A stretch of 7,605 nt of DNA. Source: Sodalis-like endosymbiont of Proechinophthirus fluctus (lineage in GTDB: Bacteria > Pseudomonadota > Gammaproteobacteria > Enterobacterales > Enterobacteriaceae). The stretch covers positions 51,860 to 59,464 of the forward strand of contig NZ_LECR01000046.1 in the NCBI RefSeq assembly GCF_001602625.1. Reading direction: 5' to 3'. The position numbers and the translations under genes were made by a program. Positions 7,071 through 7,605 of the stretch are shown here, piece after piece (position 1 is the stretch's first letter; each line of letters starts with the position of its first letter). The notes beneath the pieces are model-generated. The model was not told the origin of the DNA and did no database searches. It saw only the letters and a list, made by a program, of their open reading frames with translations.

Positions 7071-7144
7071 GCGGGTGTAGTTCAATGGTAGAACGGCAGC
7101 TTCCCAAGCTGCATACGAGGGTTCGATTCCCTTTGCCCGCTCCA
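7071..7144 (+). tRNA. glyU: tRNA-Gly, anticodon CCC
   Basis: The 74-base gene folds into a standard cloverleaf with encoded CCA (7142-7144). The D stem is GTTC/GAAC, the anticodon stem GCAGC/GCTGC (7096-7100 and 7108-7112) around the loop TTCCCAA, with anticodon CCC at 7103-7105 reading GGG codons. The T loop is TTCGATT, and the discriminator base is T, as usual for bacterial tRNA-Gly. It closely resembles E. coli glyU, which also lies in the same chromosomal neighbourhood as lysS. Compared with E. coli, acceptor pairs 6-67 and 7-66 are both G-U wobbles here. No clear terminator hairpin follows in the next 50 bases. Confidence 0.97.
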
Positions 7145-7605
7145 TATGAATCTCTTCTAACACCTCTCTTCATTTACTTACCAAATCCAATATCTACAAG
7201 GTGTCGCGTCAGTTTTCGTTATTTCAACGTTAGATGGGGGCGACCAATATCTCCACCATAATAGGTTTAGATAGGGAAATAAAACGCCAGCAGTGGGACT
7301 GTTTCAAAATCTGAAAGACCGAGGAAGACGCTGGCAACCATCAAGGCAATGATTACTCAGATGGCCAATGTGGCCAATCTTCCTGGCCATTCAGACCAGG
7401 GAATAAATGCATAGTCGCCTGGCTCAATGGGCTAGGATTGCAGCCAGATAGAAAATGATAATCAAACTACCCGTTGATAACTTCTAGCGTCGGCTTAAGC
7501 AGGCAAAAACCCCTCGAGCGCGAGCAGTGTAAGAATAACGATAAACTTAGGTCTCGTTCTATGACGGTTACTGTTGTGATATCTCTGAAAATACGCACTT
7601 AACCT
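7145..7605. other. Region downstream of glyU with no intact gene
   Basis: No open frame of useful length or recognisable conserved protein was found on the + strand. The minus strand shows several hydrophobic frame pieces, listed separately. No IS end, inverted terminal repeat, CRISPR repeat or attachment-site duplication of the tRNA 3' end was seen, so the tRNA does not appear to carry an integrated element within the window. Confidence 0.6.
7267..7555 (-). pseudogene. Possible remnant of a membrane transport protein
   Basis: Reading the minus strand from 7555 down to 7267 gives hydrophobic pieces in different frames: FIVILTLLALEGFLPA, then LIIIFYLAAILAH followed by ARR, then AFIPWSEWPGRLATLAI, a TGA, and VIIALMVASVFLGLSDFE, ending at TAA 7267-7269. 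Spacing and alternation of hydrophobic helices with short polar joints resemble the C-terminal helices of an amino acid permease of the APC/AAT kind, but no diagnostic motif is seen. At least two frame changes and one stop would be needed. Chance hydrophobicity in T-rich frames is a real alternative. Confidence 0.2.

Noticed and set aside
7071..7605. tRNA-associated integrated element
   Set aside because: No integrase, no repeat of the tRNA 3' end and no phage or plasmid-like gene within the remaining 460 bases.
3099..7605. A previously undescribed defence or metabolic system built from many small proteins
   Set aside because: The short frames assemble into known protein families once frameshifts are allowed, so decay explains them better than novelty.

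Overview
The window reads as part of an enterobacterial chromosome undergoing host-associated decay. RecJ, RF2 and LysRS are close to their Escherichia coli counterparts along their whole visible length, and the order recJ-prfB-lysS with a glyU tRNA nearby is that of Enterobacterales. Beyond lysS almost every recognisable gene is broken by several stops and frameshifts. Intact housekeeping genes beside heavily pseudogenised metabolic genes suggest a Sodalis-type or similar recently host-restricted symbiont. The genus is an inference; no marker in the window proves it.

Layout, all on the + strand unless stated. 2-358: 3' end of recJ. 473-1571: prfB, complete, with its programmed +1 frameshift site intact (CTT TGA at codons 25-26 after an AGGAGG). 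1581-3098: lysS, complete, 9 bases after prfB and probably co-transcribed. 3099-3678: about 580 bases without a recognisable gene, turning AT-rich towards its end, with a perfect 6-bp inverted repeat. 3679-5087: wreck of an M20D-type amidohydrolase resembling AbgB. 5104-5331: only the C-terminal part of a first polar amino acid ABC permease. 5292-6036: full-length but disrupted second permease (HisM/ArtM type). 6094-6958: disrupted periplasmic amino acid binding protein (HisJ/ArgT type). 7071-7144: tRNA-Gly(CCC) with its own strong promoter. 7145-7605: no intact gene; the minus strand carries hydrophobic fragments that may be remains of a membrane protein.

How it works together: recJ, prfB and lysS are the conserved repair/translation block, and prfB controls its own output through the frameshift. 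The four dead genes at 3679-6958 look like one former operon for importing a small amino-acid-like compound (binding protein plus two permeases) and hydrolysing an amide bond in it in the cytoplasm (amidohydrolase). No ATP-binding subunit is visible, and nothing in the cluster could make a working product. The tRNA and its promoter have stayed intact inside the decayed stretch.

I found no mobile element, CRISPR array, phage gene or convincing new system. The most informative signals are the decayed uptake/hydrolase operon and some points of detail in prfB, lysS and the tRNA.
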